Assembly: GCF_001548095.1 (NCBI RefSeq)
Contig: NZ_AP014815.1
Location: forward strand, 1,363,656 to 1,427,655
Direction: 5' to 3'
Length of the DNA: 64,000 nucleotides
From: Geminocystis sp. NIES-3708
GTDB lineage: Bacteria; Cyanobacteriota; Cyanobacteriia; Cyanobacteriales; Cyanobacteriaceae
Both the position numbers and the translations under genes were made by a program. Shown here one piece after another: positions 36,950 through 46,018 of the stretch (position 1 is the stretch's first letter; each line of letters begins with the position of its first letter). The notes beneath the pieces are model-generated. The model saw only the letters and a program-made list of their open reading frames with translations. It was not told where the DNA came from and searched no databases.

Positions 36950-38629
36950 CTGTTTAACCTTCGATCGCCATTAGGCGTTGATCACAGTGAAAGGGAGTAG
37001 AGATCCCTTTTTCACCAATCTGTTTAACCTTCGATCGCCATTAGGCGTTGATCACAACAAAGCCAATTTTGCCTCTTTTGGTAGCACATTCTGTTTAACC
37101 TTCGATCGCCATTAGGCGTTGATCACCGTTATTAGTGGATGCGCAACCCCCACATTGTTTTCTGTTTAACCTTCGATCGCCATTAGGCGTTGATCACTTA
37201 AAGGTAATTTCTTTGAAAGCAAAGTCACAGAACTGTTTAACCTTCGATCGCCATTAGGCGTTGATCACATTATGTTTATGGTGCAGATCCTGTGATTTTT
37301 GCTCTGTTTAACCTTCGATCGCCATTAGGCGTTGATCACAAAAGAAGGGCAATAAAAAGACTTAATGCTGATACTGTTTAACCTTCGATCGCCATTAGGC
37401 GTTGATCACTAAGGTGAGCATAAAGGTAAGAGCATTGAGGATCTGTTTAACCTTCGATCGCCATTAGGCGTTGATCACAAAATGATTCTGACTCGTATGG
37501 GGTTTAAATCAAACTGTTTAACCTTCGATCGCCATTAGGCGTTGATCACATTTGCGGAAAAGGTTAGTTTTCGCCCGCAGATCCTGTTTAACCTTCGATC
37601 GCCATTAGGCGTTGATCACAATTTTGAATAGAAAAATATACCTCTTAATTATAGCCTGTTTAACCTTCGATCGCCATTAGGCGTTGATCACCGTAACAAA
37701 AAAGATTGAGCCATGTGCTTAATATCATCTGTTTAACCTTCGATCGCCATTAGGCGTTGATCACAAACTTTTTCACAAACTAATAGTTTTTTAGCCAAGA
37801 CTGTTTAACCTTCGATCGCCATTAGGCGTTGATCACAAAAGCGAAAATAGCACAAAACGACCTCTTAGAAATCTGTTTAACCTTCGATCGCCATTAGGCG
37901 TTGATCACTAGAATATAAAAGAAAAAAGCCCTACCGCCAAGCAGAGCTGTTTAACCTTCGGTCGCCATTAGGCGTTGATCACGACTTGGTACAGTGGCAT
38001 TTTTAAGGTAAGTTGCCACTGTTTAACCTTCGATCGCCATTAGGCGTTGATCACGATTTAATTGAAAAAAGTATAAGAGATGAAATAGGTCTGTTTAACC
38101 TTCGATCGCCATTAGGCGTTGATCACGAGAAATCGCTGATTTAGAGAATTTCTATATTAATCTGTTTAACCTTCGATCGCCATTAGGCGTTGATCACGAT
38201 TACGTACAGGCTTAATGGATTTTCCCTCACAGCTGTTTAACCTTCGATCGCCATTAGGCGTTGATCACTATTGGGGCAGTCCATAAAAAATAACTTTGGT
38301 TGGCTCTGTTTAACCTTCGATCGCCATTAGGCGTTGATCACAAAAGAGCAAAAGTATAATTTTCTCTTTAGGGGATCTGTTTAACCTTCGATCGCCGTTA
38401 GGCGTTGATCACAGGCTCAGTCTAATCTAGGGAACAGTCTTCGCACGACTGTTTAACCTTCGATCGCCGTTAGGCGTTGATCACTTGATGGTAATCTTTG
38501 CTCCCCCCATGACTTTACGCTGTTTAAACTTTGATCGCCATTAGGCGTTGATCACCCGGAGAGGTAAAAGCCTTTTTATCTAGAGCTACGGATCTGTTAA
38601 ACCTTCGATCGCCACTAAGCGTTATTTAT
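36950..38629 (+). CRISPR. CRISPR array 2 (24 repeats, 23 spacers)
   Basis: The same 36-bp repeat as array 1, in opposite orientation: CTGTTTAACC...TTGATCAC on the plus strand, so crRNAs are transcribed toward glmS. The leader lies on the left, after cas2. Repeats decay toward the right. Those at 38377 and 38449 have GCCGTTAGGCG, 38520 has TTTAAACTTTGATC, and the last (38594-38629) has CTGTTAAACC and an altered end CGTTATTTAT in place of CGTTGATCAC. The final spacer (38556-38593, 38 nt) is thus flanked by two degenerate repeats. The array ends 31 bp before the transposon's right-end TnsB sites. Confidence 0.98.
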
Positions 38630-38660
38630 GGTAAAAAACTAGAGAAAGTTTGGTTACTAA

Positions 38661-38726
38661 GTTTCCAACTTTATTATATAGTTTCCAACTTTATTATATA
38701 GTTTCCAACTATATTGTTTTTGGACA
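38661..38726. repeat. transposon right end: tandem TnsB-type sites and terminal repeat
   Basis: Two identical abutting 20-mers GTTTCCAACTTTATTATATA at 38661-38680 and 38681-38700 are followed by the 26-bp terminal unit ending TTTTTGGACA at 38726. Abutting sites are the hallmark of the Tn7 right end, which is the glmS-proximal end in Tn7 as it is here. The terminal ACA is intact. Confidence 0.9.
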
Positions 38727-38753
38727 AGGTGGGCAATGCCCACCCCAAAGTTA
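38727..38753. other. attTn7-type insertion site downstream of glmS, with target duplication and palindrome
   Basis: AGGTG (38727-38731) is the right copy of the target duplication. It overlaps the 17-bp palindrome GGTGGGCAATGCCCACC (38728-38744), which probably serves as the glmS transcript terminator or hairpin. The glmS stop codon occupies 38751-38753 (minus strand). The spacing matches the roughly 25-bp offset used by Tn7 TnsD. Confidence 0.88.
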
Positions 38754-40628
38754 TTCTACTGTGACGGATTTGGCTAGATTACGAGGTTGATCTACATCTA
38801 AACCGCGCAAGGATGCAATATAATAAGCTAGTAACTGTAATGGTATTACTGCTAAAATAGGTGATAACAATTCTTCGACTTCAGGCACAAATAAGGCATC
38901 TTGAAATATATCCTCTTCTTTATTTTGGGGTAAAATACCAATTAAACGTGCGTCTCTAGCTTTTGCTTCTTGCGCATTAGAAATAACTTTTTCATATATA
39001 CTACCATTCATGGCGATCGCAACTACGGGGACATGAGCATCTAAAAGGGCGATCGGACCGTGTTTCATTTCTCCTGCGGGGTAGCCTTCAGCATGGATAT
39101 AACTAATTTCCTTAAGTTTTAATGCACCCTCTAAAGCAATGGGGAAATTAATACCCCTACCTAAGAAAATAAAGTCTCTGGTATCAGGAAATTGATGGGC
39201 TAAATCCCGCACTTTTGACTCCTCACTGTGGATAATTTGCTCAATTTGGGTAGGTAACTGCAATAAACCTGTTAATATTTCTTCCATGCGTAATGGGGTG
39301 ACGGTTTTTCTTCTCCATGCTAAATCAAGGGCTAAAATATAAAAGCCAATGACTTGAGCTACAAAAGTTTTCGTTGCCGCAACTCCAATTTCGATACCTG
39401 CATAGGTGTTGATTACTTGATCAACCATGCTTCCTAATGTGCTCTCAGGACGATTTGTAATACCTAGAATACGGGATTGATAGGGGATTGTCAGGTTCGA
39501 GCGACGTTGACGCTCCATCTCAAGAGCCGCAAGGGTATCGGCTGTTTCTCCTGATTGAGTAACACCAATTGTAATTGTATTACGCATTATCGGAGTAGGA
39601 GAGTAACGAAACTCTGAAGCATATTGTACAAAAGTAGGTATTTTTGCAATTTGTTCTAGTAAATATTTACCAACTAAACTTGCGTGCCAAGATGTACCAC
39701 AGGCTACAATCTGAATATGTTCTAAGTCCTGATATAATTCAGGTTTGAGGTTGAGAGTAACGGGATTTTCTTCAGGGTTAGTTTCAGTGTGCCAATGGGG
39801 ATTAAGGTAGGCTTCTAAACAGGTACGCACAACGGAAGGTTGCTCATGAATTTCTTTGAGCATAAAGTGGCGAAAGCCCTGTTTCTCAACTGTTACAGGA
39901 CTCCAATCGAGGGTGCGAGGAGTTTTGCGGAGGCGTTTGCCAGAAAAATCATAAATTTCGACTCCTAAAGGGGTTAAACGAGCAATTTCTCCATTTTCTA
40001 AAGATAAAACGGTGTTAGTATGATTAACTAAAGCGGTGACATCAGAAGCACAGAAAAACTCCCCTTGTCCGAATCCGATGGTAAGAGGAGCACTTTGACG
40101 TGCTACAATTAATTCATCTGGGTAGTCAACACATAAAACAGCGATAGCAAATGCTCCATCTAAATAGGTGATTGCTTTATTAACAGCATCCATAAAAGGA
40201 TCTTCACTTTCGGGGTTATAATATTCAGCCATGAGATGAGGGATAACTTCTGTATCCGTATCAGAGATAAATTGATGTCCTTTGCTGATTAATTCTTTTT
40301 TCAATTCTTGGTAATTTTCAATGATGCCATTTTGCACTACGGCAAATTTCCCTTTATTATCTTGGTGAGGGTGGGCGTTATACTCTTCTGGTTTACCGTG
40401 AGTTGCCCATCTTGTATGCCCTATACCGATTTTAGCCGTGTTAGTTTCTTTTTCTAATTTCGTCCGTAGATTATATAATTTTCCCTTAGCACGAACCGAA
40501 TAAATATTATTCTCAATAATGGTAGCTATTCCAGCAGAATCATAACCACGATATTCTAATTTTTCTAAACCACTCACTAAAATATCAATAGCAGTTTGTG
40601 TTCCAATATAACCAACGATTCCACACAT
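38751..40628 (-). CDS. glmS: glutamine-fructose-6-phosphate aminotransferase (glucosamine-6-phosphate synthase)
   Basis: A 625-aa enzyme that makes glucosamine-6-phosphate from fructose-6-phosphate and glutamine, the entry to peptidoglycan and LPS precursors. The N-terminal glutaminase begins MCGIVGYIGT with nucleophile Cys2. Two SIS domains follow (VACGTSWHASLVGKYLLEQI, GVTQSGETADTLAAL), and the conserved C-terminus LRGLDVDQPRNLAKSVTVE is the segment whose codons TnsD binds in Tn7. The gene is intact despite the adjacent insertion. Confidence 0.97.
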   Translation of the reverse strand: MCGIVGYIGTQTAIDILVSGLEKLEYRGYDSAGIATIIENNIYSVRAKGKLYNLRTKLEKETNTAKIGIGHTRWATHGKPEEYNAHPHQDNKGKFAVVQNGIIENYQELKKELISKGHQFISDTDTEVIPHLMAEYYNPESEDPFMDAVNKAITYLDGAFAIAVLCVDYPDELIVARQSAPLTIGFGQGEFFCASDVTALVNHTNTVLSLENGEIARLTPLGVEIYDFSGKRLRKTPRTLDWSPVTVEKQGFRHFMLKEIHEQPSVVRTCLEAYLNPHWHTETNPEENPVTLNLKPELYQDLEHIQIVACGTSWHASLVGKYLLEQIAKIPTFVQYASEFRYSPTPIMRNTITIGVTQSGETADTLAALEMERQRRSNLTIPYQSRILGITNRPESTLGSMVDQVINTYAGIEIGVAATKTFVAQVIGFYILALDLAWRRKTVTPLRMEEILTGLLQLPTQIEQIIHSEESKVRDLAHQFPDTRDFIFLGRGINFPIALEGALKLKEISYIHAEGYPAGEMKHGPIALLDAHVPVVAIAMNGSIYEKVISNAQEAKARDARLIGILPQNKEEDIFQDALFVPEVEELLSPILAVIPLQLLAYYIASLRGLDVDQPRNLAKSVTVE

Positions 40629-40746
40629 AATTTTTATAATAAATAACTTTAATTTGGATACATTATACGCAATTAATCTAAATAGAGATGTTTTCTACTT
40701 TTCCACTTGTTTTTAGTATTTTCTTTATTGCCATTAACTGAAATTT

Positions 40747-41307
40747 TTAGAAGTTTTCTGTAGGTTTTGAATCTACAGCACCTGGGCGATTAAAAAATAA
40801 ATTTCCAGCGGCATCATTTTGATAAATACATTCTATTTTTGGAGAACTTTCTAAAGTACCAGTAAATCCAAAAGTGTTCATGCGATTTTTGCATTCTCTA
40901 ACTTGAGTATCGGTAACTAATTTTTGTTGTTCAAGTATTGACCAGTTATTTTTTCTTAATACACATCCGGGTTTCATGTTAGGCTGTGTTACATATACGT
41001 TGAAAGGATTGAGGGTGATGAAGACACGAAGATCAGAAACAATGGCGCTAGCACCAAATTGGACACAAATTTCGGGATTAGGAGCACTACGATCTATTAC
41101 TTCCCTTGATGCCACATTAGGGCTATTGGTGGCTTGTCCTGAACTTAAAGCAATACCGACACCAATACCTAAAATAAAAATACCAGCACAAATAGCGGCT
41201 AGAGTATAGTTAATACCCTCGAATAATGAAGATGATTTTAGGTTTTTTCGGCGATCAGGTTCTGAATAGTTATCATAGGAGTAAGGGTTTTTTGGTCTGC
41301 GCTTCAT
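40747..41307 (-). CDS. DUF3172 membrane-anchored protein (cyanobacterial)
   Basis: A 186-aa protein: a basic N-terminus (MKRRPKNPYSYDNY), one transmembrane helix at about 33-55, then a soluble domain with PEICVQFGASAIVSDLRVFI, VTQPNMKPGCVLRKNNW and VRECKNRMNTFGFTG. This matches the DUF3172 family found across cyanobacteria. Function is unknown. The four Cys in the soluble part may form disulfides on the outer face of the membrane. Confidence 0.8.
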   Translation of the reverse strand: MKRRPKNPYSYDNYSEPDRRKNLKSSSLFEGINYTLAAICAGIFILGIGVGIALSSGQATNSPNVASREVIDRSAPNPEICVQFGASAIVSDLRVFITLNPFNVYVTQPNMKPGCVLRKNNWSILEQQKLVTDTQVRECKNRMNTFGFTGTLESSPKIECIYQNDAAGNLFFNRPGAVDSKPTENF

Positions 41308-41517
41308 GCCTTAATTTCGGGACTATTTTTTGTCAATTATAACTTAATAATTTACTAGAATAGATCTAAGAGGAAAAACGATGATGAATTGATTAAAATA
41401 TTCTTAATATTTATTTTATAATTGTCCATAACTCATATATACTGAAATGTTAACAACTAAATCTCTCAAACAAATTTTATTGTCATTGTTGTTAATCAAT
41501 CAAAACCAATAATTACG

Positions 41518-43329
41518 ATGATTACAGATAAGAATTTAAGTGATTCTAATGTACTTAGCTCTGACCCCAAAATACCTTTAGCATATCCTTCCGCTCAAGA
41601 GAGATTTTCTAGTTCTTGTAATGATAATAGTCAAGATCAGATTACTCTATTAGCGGCGGCAGTTCATAGTGCGCATGATTCTATTGTTATTACTACTACA
41701 GAATTAGATTATCCCGGTCCTGAAATTGTGTTTGTTAATAAGGCTTTTACCGAAATGACGGGTTATTCTACTAATGAAATCATTGGTAAGACTCCTCGTA
41801 TTTTACAAGGACCAAATACTGATCGTACTGTATTTAAAGATTTAAAGGCAAAATTAAGAAAGGGACAAGTTTTTTTTGGAGAGGCAATTAATTATCGCAA
41901 AGATGGTACAGAGTTTTATAATCAATGGCATATTGAACCGATTAAAAATAGTTCGGGAGATGTTACTCATTATTTAGCGATACAAAGAGATGTTACCGAT
42001 AAAATTAATGGGGAAAAAAAATTAGTTTATGATGCTTTTCATGATTCTTTGACTGGACTTTATAACCGTGCTTGGTTTTTACAAAGTTTACAGAATAGTT
42101 TAACTAAAGCGAATGAGTATCAAGATTATATTTTTGCATTACTGTTTTTAGATTTAGATGGTTTTAAATTAATTAATGACACATTGGGTCATTCTGTGGG
42201 AGATACTTTTTTACAAGAAGTTGCTCAAAGAATCCAAAATACTATTCGTCCTCAAGATAAACTAGCTCGTTTAGGGGGGGATGAATTTACTATTATTATT
42301 GAAGATGTTAAAGATTTAAGTATTATTTCAGAAACTGCTGAGAATATTCAACGCAAATTACAACAACCTCTTATTTTAGGTTCTCAAGAAGTATTTACGT
42401 CAGGTAGTATTGGTATAACCCTTAGCAGTATGGGCTATGAAACAGGAGAAGAAATGGTGCGAGATGCTGATTTAGCTATGTATCGGGCGAAGTCTTTAGG
42501 AAAGTCTCGATCTGCTATTTTTAATAAAACTATGCACAAAGTAGCCGTAACAAGACTCAATTTAGAAAATGATTTGCGTAAGGCTTTAGAAAAAGAACAA
42601 TTTGAACTTTATTATCAACCAATTATTTCTGTCGCAGATCAAAATATTGTCGGTTTTGAATCTTTATTGCGTTGGCATAATGCTGATAAAGGTTTTATTT
42701 CTCCTGCCGGATTTATTCCTTTGGCAGAAGAAACAGGCTTAATTGTGGAAATTGGCGAATGGGTTTTACGTCAGGCTTGTACTCAATCTCGTTTGTGGGA
42801 AAATTTGTTTCCTGATCATTCTTTTTTTATGAATGTTAATCTTTCTCCTCGTCAATTAAAACAACAGAATCTGGTGGAAACCGTAGAAAATATTTTAAAA
42901 GCAAGTCAATGTCATCGTCATCTAATTAAATTAGAAATTACAGAAAGTGCGATTTTGGAAACAGATAATAAAGCAGATATAATGCTTAATGAATTAAAAC
43001 AGTTAGGAGTTAAACTTTGTATTGATGATTTTGGTACTGGTTATTCTTCTTTAAGTCGTTTATATAAATTTCCCATCGATACTCTCAAAATAGATGCTTG
43101 TTTTATTCGTGCTATTGGTAAACATGAACGAAAAGAGAAAATTTTAGAAACAATAGTTAATTTAGCACACAATTTAGATATGGAAGTAGTGGCAGAAGGA
43201 GTGGAAACAGAAGCTCAATTTTTAAAGGTAAAACAACATCAATGTGAGTATGTACAAGGTTATTTATTTGGACATCCCCTAAATAGCAGTGATACAGAAA
43301 AATTCATTCAGGCAAAATATTCAATGTAA
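41518..43329 (+). CDS. PAS-GGDEF-EAL cyclic-di-GMP signalling protein
   Basis: A 603-aa cytosolic protein. A PAS domain (about 42-160) is LOV-like in phrasing (GKTPRILQGPNTDR) but lacks the flavin-binding Cys of GxNCRFLQ, so blue-light photochemistry of the usual kind is unlikely. The GGDEF domain has intact LGGDEF at 252-257 and the EAL domain has ESLLRW at 381 plus IDDFGTGYSS and AEGVETEAQ. Both cyclase and phosphodiesterase motifs look usable, so it may make, break or bind c-di-GMP. It is transcribed alone. Confidence 0.92.
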   Translation: MITDKNLSDSNVLSSDPKIPLAYPSAQERFSSSCNDNSQDQITLLAAAVHSAHDSIVITTTELDYPGPEIVFVNKAFTEMTGYSTNEIIGKTPRILQGPNTDRTVFKDLKAKLRKGQVFFGEAINYRKDGTEFYNQWHIEPIKNSSGDVTHYLAIQRDVTDKINGEKKLVYDAFHDSLTGLYNRAWFLQSLQNSLTKANEYQDYIFALLFLDLDGFKLINDTLGHSVGDTFLQEVAQRIQNTIRPQDKLARLGGDEFTIIIEDVKDLSIISETAENIQRKLQQPLILGSQEVFTSGSIGITLSSMGYETGEEMVRDADLAMYRAKSLGKSRSAIFNKTMHKVAVTRLNLENDLRKALEKEQFELYYQPIISVADQNIVGFESLLRWHNADKGFISPAGFIPLAEETGLIVEIGEWVLRQACTQSRLWENLFPDHSFFMNVNLSPRQLKQQNLVETVENILKASQCHRHLIKLEITESAILETDNKADIMLNELKQLGVKLCIDDFGTGYSSLSRLYKFPIDTLKIDACFIRAIGKHERKEKILETIVNLAHNLDMEVVAEGVETEAQFLKVKQHQCEYVQGYLFGHPLNSSDTEKFIQAKYSM

Positions 43330-43514
43330 TAAGGAATAGTTAAGGGTTGCTGAAAGAGTTTGCTGGTGAGGGTAGCTATCAGCACTCAGTAATTATCTTA
43401 AATAACAAAAAATCAAGATTTTTAACTGAGTATTATTATTGATTGAATGTCAATTTTTATTTGAAAATTCAGCCAAAAATGTTAAGTTTTTCAAAAACAT
43501 TTGCTCACTGCCGA

Positions 43515-44381
43515 TTAAGGATTACTTATTTTCATGATGATTGTTTTAGCTTGAGACTCATAACTACCACCGAATAAGTTAAAGTGATTGAGAATATGAT
43601 ATAAATTATAAATGGTTTTTCTTTGGTTATAGCCTTTATCTAATGCCCATTGATGATTATAACCTTCATAAAAAATGCTAGGAAAACCGCCAAATAACTC
43701 TGTCATCGCAATATCAACTTCTCGATCGCCATAATAACATGCAGGATCAAAAACAACTCCTTCTCCATTATCCTTAAATCCTGCATTTCCTGACCATAAA
43801 TCACCGTGTACTAAAGATGGAAAAGGATTATGATTAGTTAAAATAGATCTTACTTTCTCAATAATTTCTTGCGGATTCGTAAAATTTCCTCCTCGACGAT
43901 TTGCCAATTTTAGTTGATAACCAATTCTTTTTTCGGCAAAAAAATTCGCCCAATTATCATCATAATTGTTAATTTGTGGTGTTGAGCCGATAGTATTATT
44001 TCTGTGCCAACCAAAGGGCTTTTTAATTTTGATTTGATGTAATAAAGCTAATTTTTGTCCTAGTAAACCCCATGATTGACTATCTCCACGCCCTAAATTT
44101 AGATATTCTAAAACAAGATAACTATTATTGCCTGATACACCATAACAAATTGGTTTTGGTACAATAATCGTATTGGTATGATAAATTTCTTCTAGGGCGA
44201 CGACTTCCGCCAAAAACATTTCTATTTTTGAAGCATTATTTAATTTGACAAAATAACTTTTATCTTTCCCAATAAGTTGATAAGCCTGATTAATGCAACC
44301 ACCACCAATAGATTTATAATTGATTAATTCAAATTTTGAATCGTTATTTTGATTAATTGCGTTAGTAATTTCTGACCACAT
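43515..44381 (-). CDS. fructosamine/ketosamine-3-kinase family protein
   Basis: A 288-aa aminoglycoside-kinase-like protein. The ATP-binding lysine is in YFVKLNNASKIEMFLAEVVA, the Brenner-type catalytic loop is SLVHGDLWSGNAGF, and the metal Asp is in GVVFDPACYYGDREVDIAM, exactly the wording of the fructosamine kinase family. These enzymes phosphorylate glycated amines so that the sugar is released, repairing glycated proteins. It lies 10 bp downstream of trpE, which suggests cotranscription without an obvious functional link. Confidence 0.9.
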   Translation of the reverse strand: MWSEITNAINQNNDSKFELINYKSIGGGCINQAYQLIGKDKSYFVKLNNASKIEMFLAEVVALEEIYHTNTIIVPKPICYGVSGNNSYLVLEYLNLGRGDSQSWGLLGQKLALLHQIKIKKPFGWHRNNTIGSTPQINNYDDNWANFFAEKRIGYQLKLANRRGGNFTNPQEIIEKVRSILTNHNPFPSLVHGDLWSGNAGFKDNGEGVVFDPACYYGDREVDIAMTELFGGFPSIFYEGYNHQWALDKGYNQRKTIYNLYHILNHFNLFGGSYESQAKTIIMKISNP

Positions 44382-44391
44382 TTGAAGATAA

Positions 44392-45933
44392 TTAACTTAA
44401 ACTACGAATTGCTTCTAACAAACCTCTAGCTTTATTTAAGGTTTCTTGATATTCTTTTTCAGGATCAGAATCTGCTACTAATCCAGCACCAGCTTGAACT
44501 GATACTCGATGATGATCATTATTATCTATCCTTTCGACAATCATAGTTCTAATAGTGATGGCAGTATTTAGTTGTCCTTCAAAATCATAGTAACCATAAA
44601 CACCTGAGTAAGGGCCTCGTCTTTCAGGTTCTAATTCATTTATAATTTCCATGGCACGAATTTTGGGAGCACCACTAACTGTACCAGCGGGGAAAGCTGC
44701 TTTTAATAAATCCCAAGGAGTACAATTATCTGCTAATTCACCCACCACATTGCTAACGATGTGCATTACATGGGAATAACGTTCAATGACCATTAATTCA
44801 TCCACATTCACACTACCTTTAACACAAACTCTACCTAAATCATTTCTACCTAAATCCACTAACATTACGTGTTCGGCAATTTCTTTGGGATCATGTAATA
44901 AATCTGTCGCAAATAGTTGATCTTCTTGAGGAGTTTTTCCTCTAGGTCTTGTTCCTGCAATAGGGCGTAATACGGCTTTTGTTTTGCCTTCTGGAGTTTT
45001 TGTGGCTTTTACCATTACTTCAGGAGATGAACCGATAATTTGCCACCCATTAAAGTTATAATAAGCCATATAGGGTGAAGGATTGATTAACCTTAATGAC
45101 CTATATAACTCAAAAGGATTTCCTTGATACTGAGATTCTAATCTTTGAGAGATCACAACTTGAAATATATCTCCAGCTTTTATATATTCTTTCGCTTTTT
45201 CGACATTTTGACAAAATACTTCTTTACTCGTATTGCTTATATAATTCGTATTTTGAGGTTCTTGATTATTCTTACTAGAATTGAATTCTAAAGGTTTCGC
45301 TAATACTGGTAAAGGCAATTGTAATTTTAATACTAATTTAGTGATTTTGTCACAAGCCTGATGATAAATATCTTCTAAGGTTAAATCTTTTTGTCTTAAA
45401 TCTGCATAGGCGATAGCCCAAATTTTGCGTTTAACTTGGTCAAAAATGATAAAATTATCCATCTGCATCCAGATTCCGTCAGGCAAATCTCCTTCTTGAG
45501 GAGGATAAATCTTGACTTTAGGTTCAATCCATGATATGAGTTCATAACCCCAATAACCGAATAAGCCACCAATGCCAGAAGGTAATTGAGGTAAATTAAC
45601 GGGTTGAATAGATGTTAAACAATGGCTAACAATGTCAAAAGGATTACCCGTAAAAGTTTCTGTTTTACCATCACGGTGAATTTGTCTAGTTTGATTACCT
45701 TTAGCTTCTAGTATCCATACAGGATCACAACCTAAAAAACTGTATCTTCCCAGATTTTCTCCACCTTCCACCGATTCTAATAAAAAACTATAGGGTTGAT
45801 CAGCACAAACTTTATACCATGCTGACACAGGAGTTTCTAAGTCTGCTACTAATTCTCGATAGATAGGGATAAAATTTCCCTTGTGAGTTAAAGCCGAAAA
45901 TTCGGGGAAATCAGGAAAGATCATGATTACCAA
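44392..45933 (-). CDS. trpE: anthranilate synthase component I
   Basis: A 513-aa chorismate-binding enzyme that starts tryptophan synthesis from chorismate and glutamine (or ammonia). Supporting motifs: the tryptophan feedback-site type LLES near the N-terminus (SFLLESVEGGENLGRYSFLG), and in the catalytic domain IFQVVISQRLE, NPSPYMAYYNF, PIAGTRPRGKTPQEDQ, HVMLVDLGRNDLGRVC and FPAGTVSGAPKIRAMEI. Pabb-type alternatives are less likely given the full-length N-terminal domain. The true start may be Met4 (MIFPDFPEFS). Confidence 0.92.
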   Translation of the reverse strand: MVIMIFPDFPEFSALTHKGNFIPIYRELVADLETPVSAWYKVCADQPYSFLLESVEGGENLGRYSFLGCDPVWILEAKGNQTRQIHRDGKTETFTGNPFDIVSHCLTSIQPVNLPQLPSGIGGLFGYWGYELISWIEPKVKIYPPQEGDLPDGIWMQMDNFIIFDQVKRKIWAIAYADLRQKDLTLEDIYHQACDKITKLVLKLQLPLPVLAKPLEFNSSKNNQEPQNTNYISNTSKEVFCQNVEKAKEYIKAGDIFQVVISQRLESQYQGNPFELYRSLRLINPSPYMAYYNFNGWQIIGSSPEVMVKATKTPEGKTKAVLRPIAGTRPRGKTPQEDQLFATDLLHDPKEIAEHVMLVDLGRNDLGRVCVKGSVNVDELMVIERYSHVMHIVSNVVGELADNCTPWDLLKAAFPAGTVSGAPKIRAMEIINELEPERRGPYSGVYGYYDFEGQLNTAITIRTMIVERIDNNDHHRVSVQAGAGLVADSDPEKEYQETLNKARGLLEAIRSLS

Positions 45934-46018
45934 ACAAGATGATTTAATTTAATACCATAATTTTACCGTACAATTGCCTTGAAAAATTAACTGAAAAAAA
46001 ACAGACAAAATATGGAAT

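Larger units (their letters stand above)
14548..38726. mobile_element. complete Tn7-like transposon in attTn7 (glmS) carrying a full type I CRISPR-Cas locus
   Basis: A 24,179-bp element. Its 26-bp terminal inverted repeats share TCCAAAAACAATATAGTTGG and differ only at base 2 (left TAT, right TGT when read inward). The target duplication AGGTG is perfect. The left end has three spaced TnsB-type sites and the right end has tandem abutting sites, as in Tn7. The right end lies 24 bp from the last base of the glmS stop, in the same orientation Tn7 uses. Contents from left to right: tnsD2, tnsD1, tnsC, tnsB, tnsA, a DndB-like gene, CRISPR array 1, cas5-cas7-cas8-cas3-cas6, a WYL regulator, cas4-cas1, cas2, CRISPR array 2. 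Transposition genes are usually next to the right end; here CRISPR-Cas lies between. Confidence 0.93.

Noticed and set aside
14548-38726. Calling the element a proven RNA-guided (CAST) transposon
   Set aside because: Cas3, Cas1, Cas2 and Cas4 are intact, TnsA and TnsB are not fused, no short TniQ is present and a classical glmS insertion explains the location without a guide RNA.
41518-43329. LOV photoreceptor in the GGDEF-EAL protein
   Set aside because: The LOV-like phrase lacks the flavin-reactive Cys, so it is called a plain PAS domain.
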